From the NCBI GenBank assembly GCA_013368315.1, contig JAACJM010000117.1:1-64000 (forward strand): a stretch of 64,000 nucleotides of DNA, in the 5' to 3' direction. This document shows, piece by piece, positions 1 to 10,547 of this stretch (positions are counted from its first letter, which is position 1; each line of letters starts with the position of its first letter). Source of the stretch: Tetrapyrgos nigripes. Lineage: Eukaryota > Basidiomycota > Agaricomycetes > Agaricales > Campanellaceae. The notes beneath the pieces were generated by a model. That model was not told the origin of the DNA. It made no database searches and saw only the letters and a program-made list of their open reading frames with translations. The translations under genes and the position numbers were made by a program.

Positions 1-634
1 GCAAATGCTCTTTCTGTTCCTTCGACAATATTTCCTCTAGTGCATCGATTCCAGACGCTGACGCCGTTGTTGCGGCGGCCATGATACGTGGCCTTGCAAT
101 CACAGACGCATTGTAACGACTCGAAAGCTGCTGGACAGCACCTAGCGGCTGAGCCCAATCCAACGAATCCTCGTAGTGAAAAATTCCATCATAATACCAT
201 TCCCCAGTAGGCCCTCGGTGAAACTGCCATATATGCCGAGGTAGACATTCCATGTCAACGACGTTTTCTCCATTCCTTGTCCTAGTCACGACTGGAGAGC
301 TTCTTATTACTGCTGCTGGTTCTGCTGGTGCTGGTGCTTGTGCCGGAGTAGGAATTGGGTTTTGCTGATTCAAATTGTCATGATTTTCGGGTACGTCGAT
401 ATCGAACGTGACGACTTGCTCGAACTCATGGGTCTTGCGAATAGGTCCTGTCAGGAAGATGGACTTGTCCATAGATTCATAGGAGCATTTTTCGAGCTGG
501 AGAGTTTTACAACGGTGACATCGCACGGTTCGAAGGGAGGGTTGGGTTATGTCGTCCAGGATTTCGCATCGAACTTTGGATTTCTTGCACGAAGCACAAG
601 CTGGGACGGTTTTTGTTCTTGTATTCCGCTGCAT
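1..634 (-). CDS. Zn2Cys6 fungal transcription factor, 5' part only (tandem paralogue of the next gene)
   Basis: Starts at the ATG on the minus strand at 634 and stays open for 211 codons to the left window edge, so only the N-terminus is seen. A zinc cluster is visible near the start: cysteines at residues 13, 16, 23, 39, 42 and 50 in the spacing of a Zn2Cys6 binuclear cluster with a long central linker. A proline/alanine-rich linker follows, then a region ending with the same stretch of residues as its neighbour (for example FHYEDSLDWAQPLGA). It is clearly a tandem duplicate of the gene at 825-3012 in the same orientation, separated by about 190 bp. Family knowledge: such proteins are nuclear, bind CGG-type half sites and regulate metabolic or developmental genes. 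The target is unknown. It is not in-frame with any plus-strand reading of the region. Confidence 0.8.
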   Translation of the reverse strand, partial: MQRNTRTKTVPACASCKKSKVRCEILDDITQPSLRTVRCHRCKTLQLEKCSYESMDKSIFLTGPIRKTHEFEQVVTFDIDVPENHDNLNQQNPIPTPAQAPAPAEPAAVIRSSPVVTRTRNGENVVDMECLPRHIWQFHRGPTGEWYYDGIFHYEDSLDWAQPLGAVQQLSSRYNASVIARPRIMAAATTASASGIDALEEILSKEQKEHL

Positions 635-824
635 GAAGGGATTAGCAGAGGTGTTGTTTCTGATGAAAAGCCTTACCCTTCAATGGTGTCAATTGCAATG
701 CAGATCAATACAAATCCATTTGGCTTATTCAGCCTACTATACACTCAGACTGTGACTATATTCCAACCCAGTAAGATACACAAAACGTAGGTAGCGAAGC
801 CCCGCATGGAATCTAAGTACTGTT

Positions 825-3012
825 CTAGGAAGCCCCTTCGTAGAGCATCTGAAGATTCTCTTTCATAGTGTCATGCATACTCCCCGTCATGTTTGACTGA
901 TCGTCATAGACTCCAGTTGGTTTAGCAAACCCATCCTCTAGAGTAAAAAGCGGATTATACGTCGTAAACATCTCATCCCTGTTATCCCATAACGCCTGCA
1001 ACCCCTGAATCAACGTCGCAGATCTAGAAGCTGGATGATCCTCCGAATACGCAGCTGCATTCAACACACCCACACATTTCGCAATCATGAAGTCGCTCAC
1101 TCCCTGTAGAGCTTTGAGCCTTGAGTTCAAGACGAAGAATTTGAAAGAGACGTGATGGGCAGCGACGAGGGATGTCATTTGGAAGATGATGTCTGGGGAG
1201 GTACCGAGAAGGTAGGGGTCTGCCTCCATGAGACAGAGTAGGTTGCCTTCGGTAGCGTGGAAGCCGTCTTTACACCAGATTGCGAGGATGTCGAGGCTAT
1301 GAGGTATCAAGCCCTCGAAAAATGTGGGGTCAGGGGTGCTGCCAGCGAAAATAAACAGCATGCGGGAGGTGTAGAAAGCATGATAGGTGACGAGGAGACG
1401 ACAGACGCGATAAATGAAAATGAGCATGCGGAAATAAAAGTTGTCGTGGTCTGATACAACTGTTTGATGACAAGAAGGATGTGAGAGACCTAAGGATATA
1501 AACTGACAAAAAAGTACGCACCAGGAAGAGGCATTATAAGCCTTTCTAAATGTCCGAGACGTTGCAGTGATCCAGTCACGTCATCGTACCACTTTTTGAC
1601 ACCGTCCAGCGAATCCAACCAAACTTGGAGACCTGCTTCAGTAGCGTCTAATATATCGCCAAGCAGTTCGAGACGAGTGTCCCGTGCTTCACTGAGACTA
1701 GGTGGAATGTTGAGATTTGACAGGACTGGTAGCGGGAATGAGTTTTTGTGGGACGCAGTCTCCCTCGCGGACCTGTTACGACTGGTACCAATGCAAAGCC
1801 TGTGCATTTAGAGAGTCAGCGCTGTCGGGTCTGTATGTTTATGAGTACAGGCACCCACAATGAGTCAGTATTGGTGAGAGCAAGCCACTGAACGAATGAC
1901 CGTCATAAGTCATAGAGACAGATGACACAAAGCAAAAACTTACCAAACGCGTCCTGTTTGCAGTATCTGCAACTTGAGCTTCATCAAAAGTGTGACCCAT
2001 GCTCTGAAGATCCTTGAGAGCTTGCAGTCTATCCGGCGCCTCGTTCAGACGTATATTTTTCGCCATACTGATCGCTGACGCCAACAGCAAGTGCCCATCT
2101 CGTTGATTGTCACCAGAACCACCGCATATAGGGGCCCATAACGCCAGGATAAGGAGACTTTGGATCGCTTCTAGTGACTCAGAGGGAACTGGATGGAGGA
2201 GTATTCGCGATAAGGCATCCTCAGCTGCGGCTTCGAGCTTTGGGGCTACAACAGAACGGGTGTTCGCCCTGAGATGCCGAGAAGCTATTGTGCAGCATAT
2301 CAGATCCAGTGTACAATTAGGACTGTCCTCACTTCGGATTAGAGAGAAATTGAGCCAGGGGACGTATTTTTCTTCAAAGCTAAAGATCTGTCAGTGAGGA
2401 GGTATCGGCCAAAAGCACTGCCACGTACATGCCCAGAAGATTCTTTATCTGCTCTGCTGATAATATATCCTCTAATACATCAATCCCAGATGCCGAAACA
2501 GTCGTTGCAGCTGCAAGCATACGCGGCCTCGTAACCACCGATGCAAGATAGCGATTCGTAAGCTGCTTAATGGCACCCAAAGGTTGCGCCCAATCCAACG
2601 AATCCTCATAATGGAAAATCCCATCATAATGCCATTGCCCTGCAGACCCTCGATGAAAATGCCACATATGTCGAGGTAAGCATTCCAAATCTACTGCAGT
2701 TTGCCCAGTTTTACTCCGGACTACGGCTGAGGAGTTTCTTGACGTTGACGGTGAAGCAACAGGGTTCTGCTGCTGATGGTTTTTCTCGCCATTTACCCCA
2801 ACAACTTGATCAGTCTTGTGAGCAGGTCCTGTATAGAAGATAGATTTGTCCATGGATTCATAGGAGCATTGCAATTGTAGAGTTTTGCACCTGTGACAGC
2901 GAACCTTCTGGATGCATTCTTGAGTAATATCGTCCAGGATCTCGCATCTGACTTTCGATTTCTTGCAAGATGCGCACGCTGGAACGGATTTCGGTCTTGT
3001 ATTTCGCTTCAT
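825..3012 (-). CDS. Zn2Cys6 fungal transcription factor, 653 aa, five exons
   Basis: My model joins, on the minus strand, 3012-2429, 2379-1944, 1887-1859, 1799-1522 and 1459-825. The introns are GT-AG of 49-62 bp and the frame stays open to a stop at 825 (1962 nt). Exon 3 is a 29 nt microexon. The zinc cluster is at residues 13-49 (Cys 13, 16, 23, 39, 42, 49, with one extra Cys at 33), with a basic stretch KKSKVR between the second and third cysteines. The centre and C-terminus resemble the fungal-specific transcription factor middle homology region (WLALTNTDSL then LCIGTSRNR across the microexon junction). Expected to act in the nucleus as a sequence-specific regulator; target genes unknown. 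It is transcribed divergently from the first HET gene with only about 95 bp between start codons, so the two may share a promoter. The microexon donor (GTGGGT) is the least certain junction. Confidence 0.82.
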
Positions 3013-3107
3013 GGTTGCAAAAGGAATGATATCTGTATGGCTTATTCAGCGAGCGCAATATGAATGCATGACCTCCCATCGCAATAATCCTATTGCCTTC
3101 ACTGTCA
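3013..3107. promoter_or_regulatory. Short divergent intergenic region between transcription factor and HET gene
   Basis: Only about 95 bp separate the ATG of the minus-strand Zn2Cys6 gene (3012) from the ATG of the plus-strand HET gene (3108). A shared bidirectional promoter, or 5' UTRs that overlap, is likely. No clear TATA box is visible. Inference from spacing only. Confidence 0.4.
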
Positions 3108-5222
3108 ATGCGCCTTCTGAACACAGACACCTTACAGCTTGCAGAATTTGACTCCCTTAACGTCCCTTCATACGCTATTCTTTCTCACACATGGGGTAGG
3201 GAAGAGCTCCTCTATCAGGATTTTCACAACCTCAAAGCGGCCATTGGCAAGCCAGGCTACACCAAGGTCCAAAACGCTTGCACTTACGCTCGAAAATACA
3301 ACTTCGACTGGATTTGGATAGACTCGTGCTGCATCAACAAAGACAGCAGCGCTGAGCTTTCCGAAGCCATTAATTCCATGTACCAGTACTACCAGGATGC
3401 CGTAGTCTGCTACGCGTATCTGGCGGATGTCGAGTATGGCGAAGATCCCAGGAAAGTAGGCTCGAAGTTCAGGAATTGCAGGTGGTTTACCAGAGGCTGG
3501 ACTCTGCAGGAGCTGCTGGCACCTTCCTATGTTGTGTTCTTGGACAGGAATTGGGCAGACATTGGTACAAAATGGAGTTTGCGACATGTCGTGTCGGCGG
3601 TAACTTCTATCCCTATCGGGGTTCTCGTCGGTACCGACATGGAGAAGGCTAGCGTAGCCCAGAGGATGTCTTGGGCAGCAACGAGGGAGACTACGAGGCC
3701 GGAGGACATGGCATATTGTTTGATGGGCATCTTTGGTATCAGCATGTCCCCGATATATGGTGAAGGGGGTCCGAAGGCGTTCATGCGGCTGCAGCAGGAG
3801 ATTATTCGATACTCTGATGATCGGAGCATCTTTGCATGGAGCGCATCTCTTTCCAGCAGCAGCGAGCGAACAGGTCTGTTCGCAAGAACCCCAGTCGATT
3901 TTCGGTTCTCCGGTGAAGTGAAATCACTGGACTTGGGAGACACCGGCCACAATTCATCCTATTCCTTTGCCAACAACGGTCTCCACATATCGCTGCCTCT
4001 CATACCAGATGTCGATAATCTCCGAAACGATCCGGAAAATCGAAATGGACTATACCTTGCTTATCTCCATTGTCAGGCAGCTGACGGAGAGCATCTATCA
4101 GTCCATCTCAAAAAGATAGGCACACACTTCATGCGCTATCGTCCGGACCATTTGGTACTCACACGTTCCTCATTCGACTCCCTTCCTATGCAAGAGGTAG
4201 TCGTCAAGGAGCCTCTGCCTGCCTTCAGGAAGGTTTCGCCACGGTCTGATACTGTCAAGTTTCGTGTCAGCCCCTCACCTGAGGATCATCTGCTTATGCA
4301 TATTCCTGATCCCGGGAGAAATGACTTCAATAAAATGTCAGCAGAATTCATTACTGCGAAGTACATGCAGAAAGACACGGGGGAAGAATTTCTGGTTCTT
4401 GCTGGGCTTAATCAACTTTGGGTACCGGTCCTCGATATAGTGGCACCCAAAGCAGATACTATGGTTCACGCTCAAGAGATGGTCAGAAATATCGATGCAT
4501 ACAAGGCTGATAGGGTTACGTCGCCTGTAAAGGGTGGTGGATTGGTATTGTTGACTCTAACAAGGACAGGTGATTCTGCCGGTGTCCTTGAGCTTCGTTT
4601 CATCTCAAAGCAAAATGCCAGCATGTTTGACACTACCATAATGGCGACACGGTCCTCGTTACAATTCCCTGCAGTTGGGTTCACAGTACCTAGCTCACTT
4701 TCCCTTAGACCCCCAGACGGTGATTGGACACGGTATTGGATGCAGAAAATTGGGGGCGTCAATGTCACCTTGGCGCCAGATAATGTTTTCCCAGCCGACT
4801 GCTTTCATATACCCTATAACCGCCGACAATCATATTATGTCTCCTTGACCTCCACCGGTGTTTGTGTTCTCATATACGACATTGTCCACCCGATGTCCCT
4901 TTCCCACCATCGTTGCGCTGTTGTCCTGGGCTTCTCTGCAGTCAATCAGGACGTTTGGGTAGACGTTGTAGCGCTGGAGTCCACAGAGTCGTATGAAGAT
5001 TTATTGCGGTCCTATGTTTCGAAAATGAAATTTCACAGACAATTGCAATCCCAAAGGGCGAGCCTGATTGTGGATTTTCCTGTCAGTGCCATTTCAGAAC
5101 AGACTAGATCCTACGAGCTATCTGCCGCTGTTGAGAGGAGACAGACACTCCAACTAGGCTCACATTCGGTTCATTTTCAGTGGCGAGCGCGAGATGGCGA
5201 AGGACCTATACTTATCCGGTGA
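3108..5222 (+). CDS. HET-domain protein (heterokaryon incompatibility type), 704 aa, single exon
   Basis: I start at the ATG at 3108, giving MRLLNTDTLQL, the start shared by the paralogues in this window. An upstream in-frame TTG at 3093 is unlikely in a fungus. The HET domain occupies roughly residues 20-255: YAILSHTWG (22-30), WIWIDSCCINK (about 68-78), a VCYAYL block, RGWTLQELLAP (about 128-138), RPEDMAYCLMGIFG and DDRSIFAW near its end. The remaining ~440 residues form a largely beta-type region with no domain I can name, conserved among the short-leader paralogues (SYSFANNGLHI, FPADCF blocks). HET domains trigger programmed cell death on non-self recognition in ascomycetes; in basidiomycetes the role is mostly inferred. 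The gene is intact, unlike its relatives at 20.5 and 26.1 kb. Confidence 0.88.
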   Translation: MRLLNTDTLQLAEFDSLNVPSYAILSHTWGREELLYQDFHNLKAAIGKPGYTKVQNACTYARKYNFDWIWIDSCCINKDSSAELSEAINSMYQYYQDAVVCYAYLADVEYGEDPRKVGSKFRNCRWFTRGWTLQELLAPSYVVFLDRNWADIGTKWSLRHVVSAVTSIPIGVLVGTDMEKASVAQRMSWAATRETTRPEDMAYCLMGIFGISMSPIYGEGGPKAFMRLQQEIIRYSDDRSIFAWSASLSSSSERTGLFARTPVDFRFSGEVKSLDLGDTGHNSSYSFANNGLHISLPLIPDVDNLRNDPENRNGLYLAYLHCQAADGEHLSVHLKKIGTHFMRYRPDHLVLTRSSFDSLPMQEVVVKEPLPAFRKVSPRSDTVKFRVSPSPEDHLLMHIPDPGRNDFNKMSAEFITAKYMQKDTGEEFLVLAGLNQLWVPVLDIVAPKADTMVHAQEMVRNIDAYKADRVTSPVKGGGLVLLTLTRTGDSAGVLELRFISKQNASMFDTTIMATRSSLQFPAVGFTVPSSLSLRPPDGDWTRYWMQKIGGVNVTLAPDNVFPADCFHIPYNRRQSYYVSLTSTGVCVLIYDIVHPMSLSHHRCAVVLGFSAVNQDVWVDVVALESTESYEDLLRSYVSKMKFHRQLQSQRASLIVDFPVSAISEQTRSYELSAAVERRQTLQLGSHSVHFQWRARDGEGPILIR

Positions 5223-6006
5223 GACATTTGATCAAAAGTGTGTTGCACATATAAAGGTGTCTCGTTGGAATTTGGCTTGAATAGTACTTAATACGCTCTC
5301 GTACTGTTAGCCTTTTGTCGCGTTACATTCCTTCCAACTCCACACTTCCACCATACTTCCGCTGCATCGTTGCCTCCCTCAGAAGTACTCTGTTTGCCGC
5401 ACTGACGCTTCTTCGTACACTGAGTAGTCCTTCTAGAGGTCTTATGCTATAGCTACTATCCCTATCCTGTCTCTATACACAGTATCACTTGTGGATTTCA
5501 TCTTCGGCGTCGTCAGCGTCCCTTGGTCGCTGGATCAGGGACAATAGGATACAGTATCCTTGAAATGTCTTCCTTGATGCTTCACAATTTTCGTCTAAGT
5601 TGCATACTTCACCAGCTTCCTTACTCAAAACCTTTAAGACATCGAGAATGAGTAAAAGATACTATTAAGTAGACATCAAACAAAACGAAGCAGAGTCCCA
5701 AAACAAAAACAGAACAAACCAAAAAGAGCTGCTACTACAAGTACTTCTACCATGCAACTATGTCATGACGAGCTCATAATTATACCGCACTAACGTAGTC
5801 TGTAGTATGAACTCGAACCTAGGCGTCGTCAACATCATAAATCGCAGTCACCAGTCCAATGACACTAACGCACAAATACAAGGTCCGATCCAAAAGTCCC
5901 GTCCAAAGGGTGGACAGTCCTTATGGAAATGATCATTCACCTACTAACCAAAAGACATGTACGCGCTGTAAGTAGTATAGGTAACAGTAAACGGTCCACA
6001 GTCCAC
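5223..6006. other. Intergenic stretch between convergent HET and glycoprotein genes
   Basis: Convergent 3' flanks. No gene seen. Short blocks near 5815-5850 resemble 13920-13955, so the duplication that copied the glycoprotein gene extends past its 3' end. Confidence 0.5.
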
Positions 6007-7411
6007 TCATGCAAAGAACATAGCAGAGAAGACAACACCCGCAAGACCAGCAACGAGGGAGACACCCCTTGCGTTAGCACCATTGGTGTTGGCGGCACCA
6101 GCGGCACTCTGAGAGCTTGAGCCAGAGCTACCACCACGAGTGTTGGTACCAGAGCCAGAGCCAGAGCCGGAGCCGGAGCCAGAGCCAGAGCCACCGGTAG
6201 GTTGAGCACCAGAACCAGTGTCGGTACCAGAGCCACCGGTAGCTTGAGCACTTGAGCCAGAGGCACTCGGGGCGCTAACGCTAGCCAATTGGGCGAAGAG
6301 ATCAGAAGATGCGAAGGGGACACAATTGCTGGAGGCAGCGGGGGTAGGGGTGTAGGGAGGAACGGGTGTGGTAGGTTCGGGAGGTTGTTGCCAGGTGAGA
6401 GTTTGGCCGTTCTCGACGTAGGTACCGACGGGCATCATATCTTCACCTTCGCAACGCTCGAAAGTACCATTCTGGGCGTTGTTAGGAGCATTGTAGGCGC
6501 AGCCGACACGGTCGTAGATGTGCTCGCAAAGGTGCGCAGCGTTAGGCTGGGTGTCGTCACAGATTTTGAGACAGAAGGTGTTGCCACCGATGAAGCTGTG
6601 GAGAAACGTGAGAAACGTGAGAAACAGTCAAGAGAACTTTAAAGAGTGACTAACAAAGTCCAGTGCCTGGATTGTTCAAAGGAATCGTTCTTGCCACCGT
6701 TGCTGGGGAAGGCGTTGGAGTAGACGAGACCACCGATGGGGTTTCCACGCTGTATCAATGATATGGTTATCAGATGTGCCAGAAATAAATTAGCTGCCAC
6801 GTACACCGTCCTGTCCTCCAGAGTCGAGTTCACCACCAAAGTCGAGTTCAGGGGTGGTTTGGATGTTGAGCTTGGACTGATCGATGACACCGGCGATTTG
6901 AATGTATCCGGGGCTTTGAACGAGCTGAACACCTTGGAGAGTACCCTCCGGAATGAGACGAGTACCACGGCCGGGCTTGGTGCACCAGGCGACTTCCTCG
7001 CCTTCAGTGTCTCCAATTGTGGACATTTCGGGAGGAGCAAAGAGACAGAAATCTGAAAGAGACAAAAAAAAAAAAAGGTTAGGCACGATTCAAGGAGGAA
7101 GGACATTTGCAGACGCACCGTCGAGGTGGTTTACCATAGCAGTTTGGCACATGGACGACTGACCCTCGGTGGTGGAGTTACAGATGTTATATCCAGCTTG
7201 AGGACCACGGTCAGCGGTGTGGTGGTCAACCTGGTAGGGCTATATGCGCGTAGAAAGAAGCTTTAGTAAGAAGAGGAACGCATAAAGACCACAGAGCAGG
7301 ACTCACAATAGCGGTATACGGAACAACCTTGTCAATAAGGGGGTCAGATACGAAGGATTGCGCGGCAGCATAAGAAGAGGCAGCCAAAGCGATGAAAAGA
7401 CTTGAGACCAT
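6007..7411 (-). CDS. Secreted GPI-anchored cysteine-rich glycoprotein ('macrofage activating glycoprotein'-like), copy 1, 385 aa
   Basis: Five exons on the minus strand: 7411-7307, 7239-7119, 7052-6805, 6749-6655, 6595-6007; all introns GT-AG, total 1158 nt. Residues 1-18 (MVSSLFIALAASSYAAAQ) form a signal peptide. The body is cysteine-rich with blocks typical of an agaricomycete family usually labelled macrofage activating glycoprotein: ICNSTTEGQ, FCLFAPP, GDTEGEEVAWCTK, RGNPIGGLVYSNAFPS and HIYDRVGCAYNAP. It ends with a Pro/Thr segment, a Gly/Ser-rich low-complexity stalk containing about eight GS dipeptides, and a hydrophobic tail (GLAGVVFSAMFFA), as expected for GPI anchoring. It should be exported to the plasma membrane or wall; its biochemical role is unknown. 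It is a duplicate of the gene at 14123-15428 with the same exon pattern. Confidence 0.88.
6145..6192 (-). repeat. Gly-Ser coding low-complexity repeat in the glycoprotein stalk
   Basis: A run of six-base units (GCCGGA/GCCAGA type on the plus strand) codes for alternating Gly-Ser on the minus strand. The paralogue at 14123 has a shorter stalk, so repeat length changed after duplication. Confidence 0.7.
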
Positions 7412-8774
7412 GGTGGGCAAAGAATAAACGAGAGTGTGGATGGTTGGAGCAAATATAAAGCTGGTCAACAGACCACTAACGTGCGGTGTGCAGTCGGAGA
7501 AGAAGAAAGACGGGGCAAAAAGAGCGCTGCTGATTGTGCAGATTTAAGGGCGAGGGATGAAATGGGCGTCGTGAGAAGAACAGCACATACGACAGTTGCC
7601 TGTCGGTCTAATCAGGCCGTTGATCTATTTCTGTCCAGCGCTTCGCCGTATGTATACTTGATATTTGACCGGGTATCGCACAGCATGGCCGAACATAAGT
7701 GCAGAATGAGGAAAAGTATCCGTGTTGGTGAAGTTCTGTTGGAGGATGTCACGGCAGATTGCTCGAGAAGGGCATCGGTCTGTTTCTGCACTGTAAGCTC
7801 GGTATTGTCCTAGATTCAGAGCTAGGTCTTCATCCACCCTTCCGAAACCTCCATCCTTCAAGTTCCTGATTGACAGGCCGCAAGTCAACGCGCTTCGGAC
7901 CCTGTCCCGACCCTACTTCTGACAGGCCATGTAGCCTTGGTGTAGCCCAAGTGTAGTCGCAACTCTTCTCGAAAAGACCCGATCGATGATGTAGTCCCTC
8001 TCGGTACAGGCTGTGGGTTGGGTATAGAGTGGTCCTACTTTCTCCTCCCAATGTCCTCTTCTCTTTCTCTGCTCTTTCCATCTCAACCTCTTGCCTGCTC
8101 TCCATCTCCCTTTCTTTTTCTCAGCCAGCCATCTTCATCTCTCTGCTGCTTCTTCATATACGCCTCAAGGTATCCAGTGATGCAATATCCTATTGCAAAA
8201 GTCGCTCAGAAGAGTATATAGGGAAGTGCTCTTCCTGAACATTGAGTAGTTCCAGAACGCAATTGGTACGTTTTCGTAGTCATGATTGAGTTGTTCATGT
8301 CTCGAACAACTCGATGAGGCGCGTCTTATGGGTCTCAAGTTTCTCGATGGAAAAACCGGCTGGCTAATGCAGCAACAACGACGGAGGCCAGAGTATAGCC
8401 ATGGCGTTCGTGATGCCATCTATGCCCTTTAATTCAAGTGCTTGAGTGGGAGGTCGTTGTTATGTAGGGATACAGTCGTGTTCATCGCAGGTACAAGTCA
8501 AAGTGCTAGGGACACGTAGACAGGCCACCGGGGAAAGGCATTGACCTGTGGACTGTTAGTTCATTGGTCAGGAATCAGATTGGGATGTGTAGTACCTGTA
8601 TATATTTATATAGATTTTCATCTTTGTTGGTGGAGGAGAGGAAAGGGTTGAGTATCGAGTGACGTCATCCTTTCAAACTTAGAAGTAGAACCACCATCAG
8701 TGTCACCGTCTTCTCTGTCAATGTCACGGAACCGTCCAAAAGTACATTCGAATTCGCTTTTGGCGAAATAGTAT
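7412..8774. other. Intergenic region upstream of glycoprotein copy 1
   Basis: Upstream region of the minus-strand glycoprotein gene, including its presumed promoter. About 70 bp next to the start codon match the paralogue's upstream region (15429-15500). The rest shows no coding signal I trust; short open frames here lack splice support or similarity. Confidence 0.5.
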
Positions 8775-8782
8775 CACCTGTG

Positions 8783-8887
8783 CACCTGTCATGACCAATT
8801 GATCGGACTTCTATAAGGCTTCGATGGGTACCTGAAGCGCCTCTCACATAAGGCGTTTAGCGTATTTCCGGGCAGTTTGATGCCCTT
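8783..8887 (+). repeat. Left terminal inverted repeat of the MULE-like element
   Basis: 105 bp identical, in inverted orientation, to 10443-10547. First mismatch is at 8888. Confidence 0.9.
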
Positions 8888-10442
8888 CGATGGGTACTCC
8901 CGCCGTTAAGTCTTTATAGAGTACTTTGAGTGGTTGTAGGTTGAGGAACATAGACTTAGCATCGTCAGGACATAATGAACCAGAAGCCTAGGTGTCCTCT
9001 AAGGTCCTCAAGGCTCAGGAGTCAGTCAATCAGCATGATAACTCTTCGCCACTCATAAGATGTGTTCCCCTGTATTTTGAGATGGAAACAATGATAGCTA
9101 TAGGGTGTAGATTTATTTGTAATTATAGCTTCGTATAAGGAGGAATATCATTAGTACGCAAGGAATAATAGCATCATGGTATCGAACCGAGCTCGAGTGT
9201 ACTTATGTTCGTTGAGGAATATCCAAGTCTGAGAATAGGAGTAGCACGCACATTAAGTCTACCAACGACGATTTGAGCTTTGGTACTACAAATGGATACA
9301 AGGGGTATCTAATGTAGCTGTGTGAGGGGTCGAGATCAATGGAAGGTGGACGCTGAGGCCATTGAAGGGTCCGACGTGGTTGACGATGACCTTGCAACGT
9401 CTTGGCATGCTTACATCATCACCAGTCCCTCCTCTGTGAGTCGAGCAACTCTCTTGCATCTTCCACAGTCATTGCTAGTGTTAGCAATGATGGCAGGCAT
9501 GGTAAATTTATGCATACTTTCAATATATGAAATAATCATGAAGCAATGTTTCTTTTTGAAAAAGTCGTAAAGTCACAAATTTGCAACAAGGTGAACAATG
9601 TTCTTTAACAAGATCCCGTAGGTTTGAAGGCATTTTTCATTCCAGTAAATTGTACATGACTTATATGATATACCTGGCCTACATGGGTCATTTAGTAGTA
9701 CCATATGACCCTCTATCGATGGTGTAGACCGCCTGCACGACGGACTGTACGGAGTGGCGCACATAATGATGATGCTGAAAACATGCCCTGAACACTCTAT
9801 ATACTCAGGCATATCTAAGATAAAGAGTGTATATAATACTACCCTAACGAACATAACCGCAAGGGAAAATATATGTGATCGTTGAAGCTATGACGAAAGG
9901 CGGTCATACAAATGGTCACCCCAAAGTGTGCGCACCTTCCTTTTTTATCATGCCTGATTGAATTCTCACGGCTCGGTCCTGACCGCTGCACCAGCGCACT
10001 TACCACAGACCGCAGATAACTTAGCTTCTAGTGGACATAGTTCATCATATACAGCCAGGAAGATGGCCAGTCATCAGAGCCAACGATTGCGGTGGAAAGT
10101 CCTATGTCTGGCAGCATTCGGCACCAATTCTGCATGCTCAGTAGCAAAATGGGTGTCCACTGCCATCCACTAACGCCATACAACCAAATACATGTTTCCG
10201 GACACTCACTGCAAGTAGAATTATACTTTTGATAAGATATCGCTTTGGTTATACTTCTCAGTGAAGGCACTTAAGGTCAGTGGTCATGGCCGGGGCATCG
10301 GCGCCGTACGCGATGGAAGTCGACAAGTGATGTACTAAGTCTAACCAGATTTGATACTCTAATAACTCACTTGAACGCTTTTCGTTCCTTAAAAAGTCTT
10401 AAAAAGTGTCAATAACGACTTAGAGGCGGGAGTAATACATCA

Positions 10443-10547
10443 AAGGGCATCAAACTGCCCGGAAATACGCTAAACGCCTTATGTGAGAGGCGCTTCAGGT
10501 ACCCATCGAAGCCTTATAGAAGTCCGATCAATTGGTCATGACAGGTG
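10443..10547 (-). repeat. Right terminal inverted repeat of the MULE-like element
   Basis: Perfect inverted copy of 8783-8887; followed directly by the target duplication AATAGTATC at 10548. Confidence 0.9.

Larger units (their letters stand above)
8775..10547. mobile_element. Non-autonomous DNA transposon, ~1.77 kb, with long terminal inverted repeats (MULE-like)
   Basis: Two 105 bp segments (8783-8887 and 10443-10547) are perfect inverted copies, and weaker inverted similarity continues inward for about 45 bp more (both ends contain ACTCCCGCC). The outer flanks carry an exact direct repeat AATAGTATC (8767-8775 and 10548-10556), i.e. an 8-9 bp target-site duplication; one base is shared with the end. 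The left end has a small duplication of its terminal CACCTGT. Long TIRs with 8-9 bp duplications fit Mutator-like (MULE) elements; hAT or KDZ groups also make 8 bp duplications but usually have shorter TIRs. The ~1.5 kb interior has no open frame beyond about 90 codons and nothing resembling a transposase, so mobilisation in trans is likely. Confidence 0.8.

Noticed and set aside
338..790. 150-codon plus-strand frame
   Set aside because: It is the antisense of the partial Zn2Cys6 gene (1-634, minus), whose cysteine cluster and paralogue similarity are convincing.
3093..3107. Upstream TTG start extending the first HET protein by five residues
   Set aside because: Fungal genes start at ATG; all paralogues here begin with MRLL, matching the ATG at 3108.
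9170..9250. Possible tRNA on the minus strand (GGTTCGATACC-like T-arm near 9190)
   Set aside because: No matching acceptor stem, D-arm or anticodon stem at the required distances.
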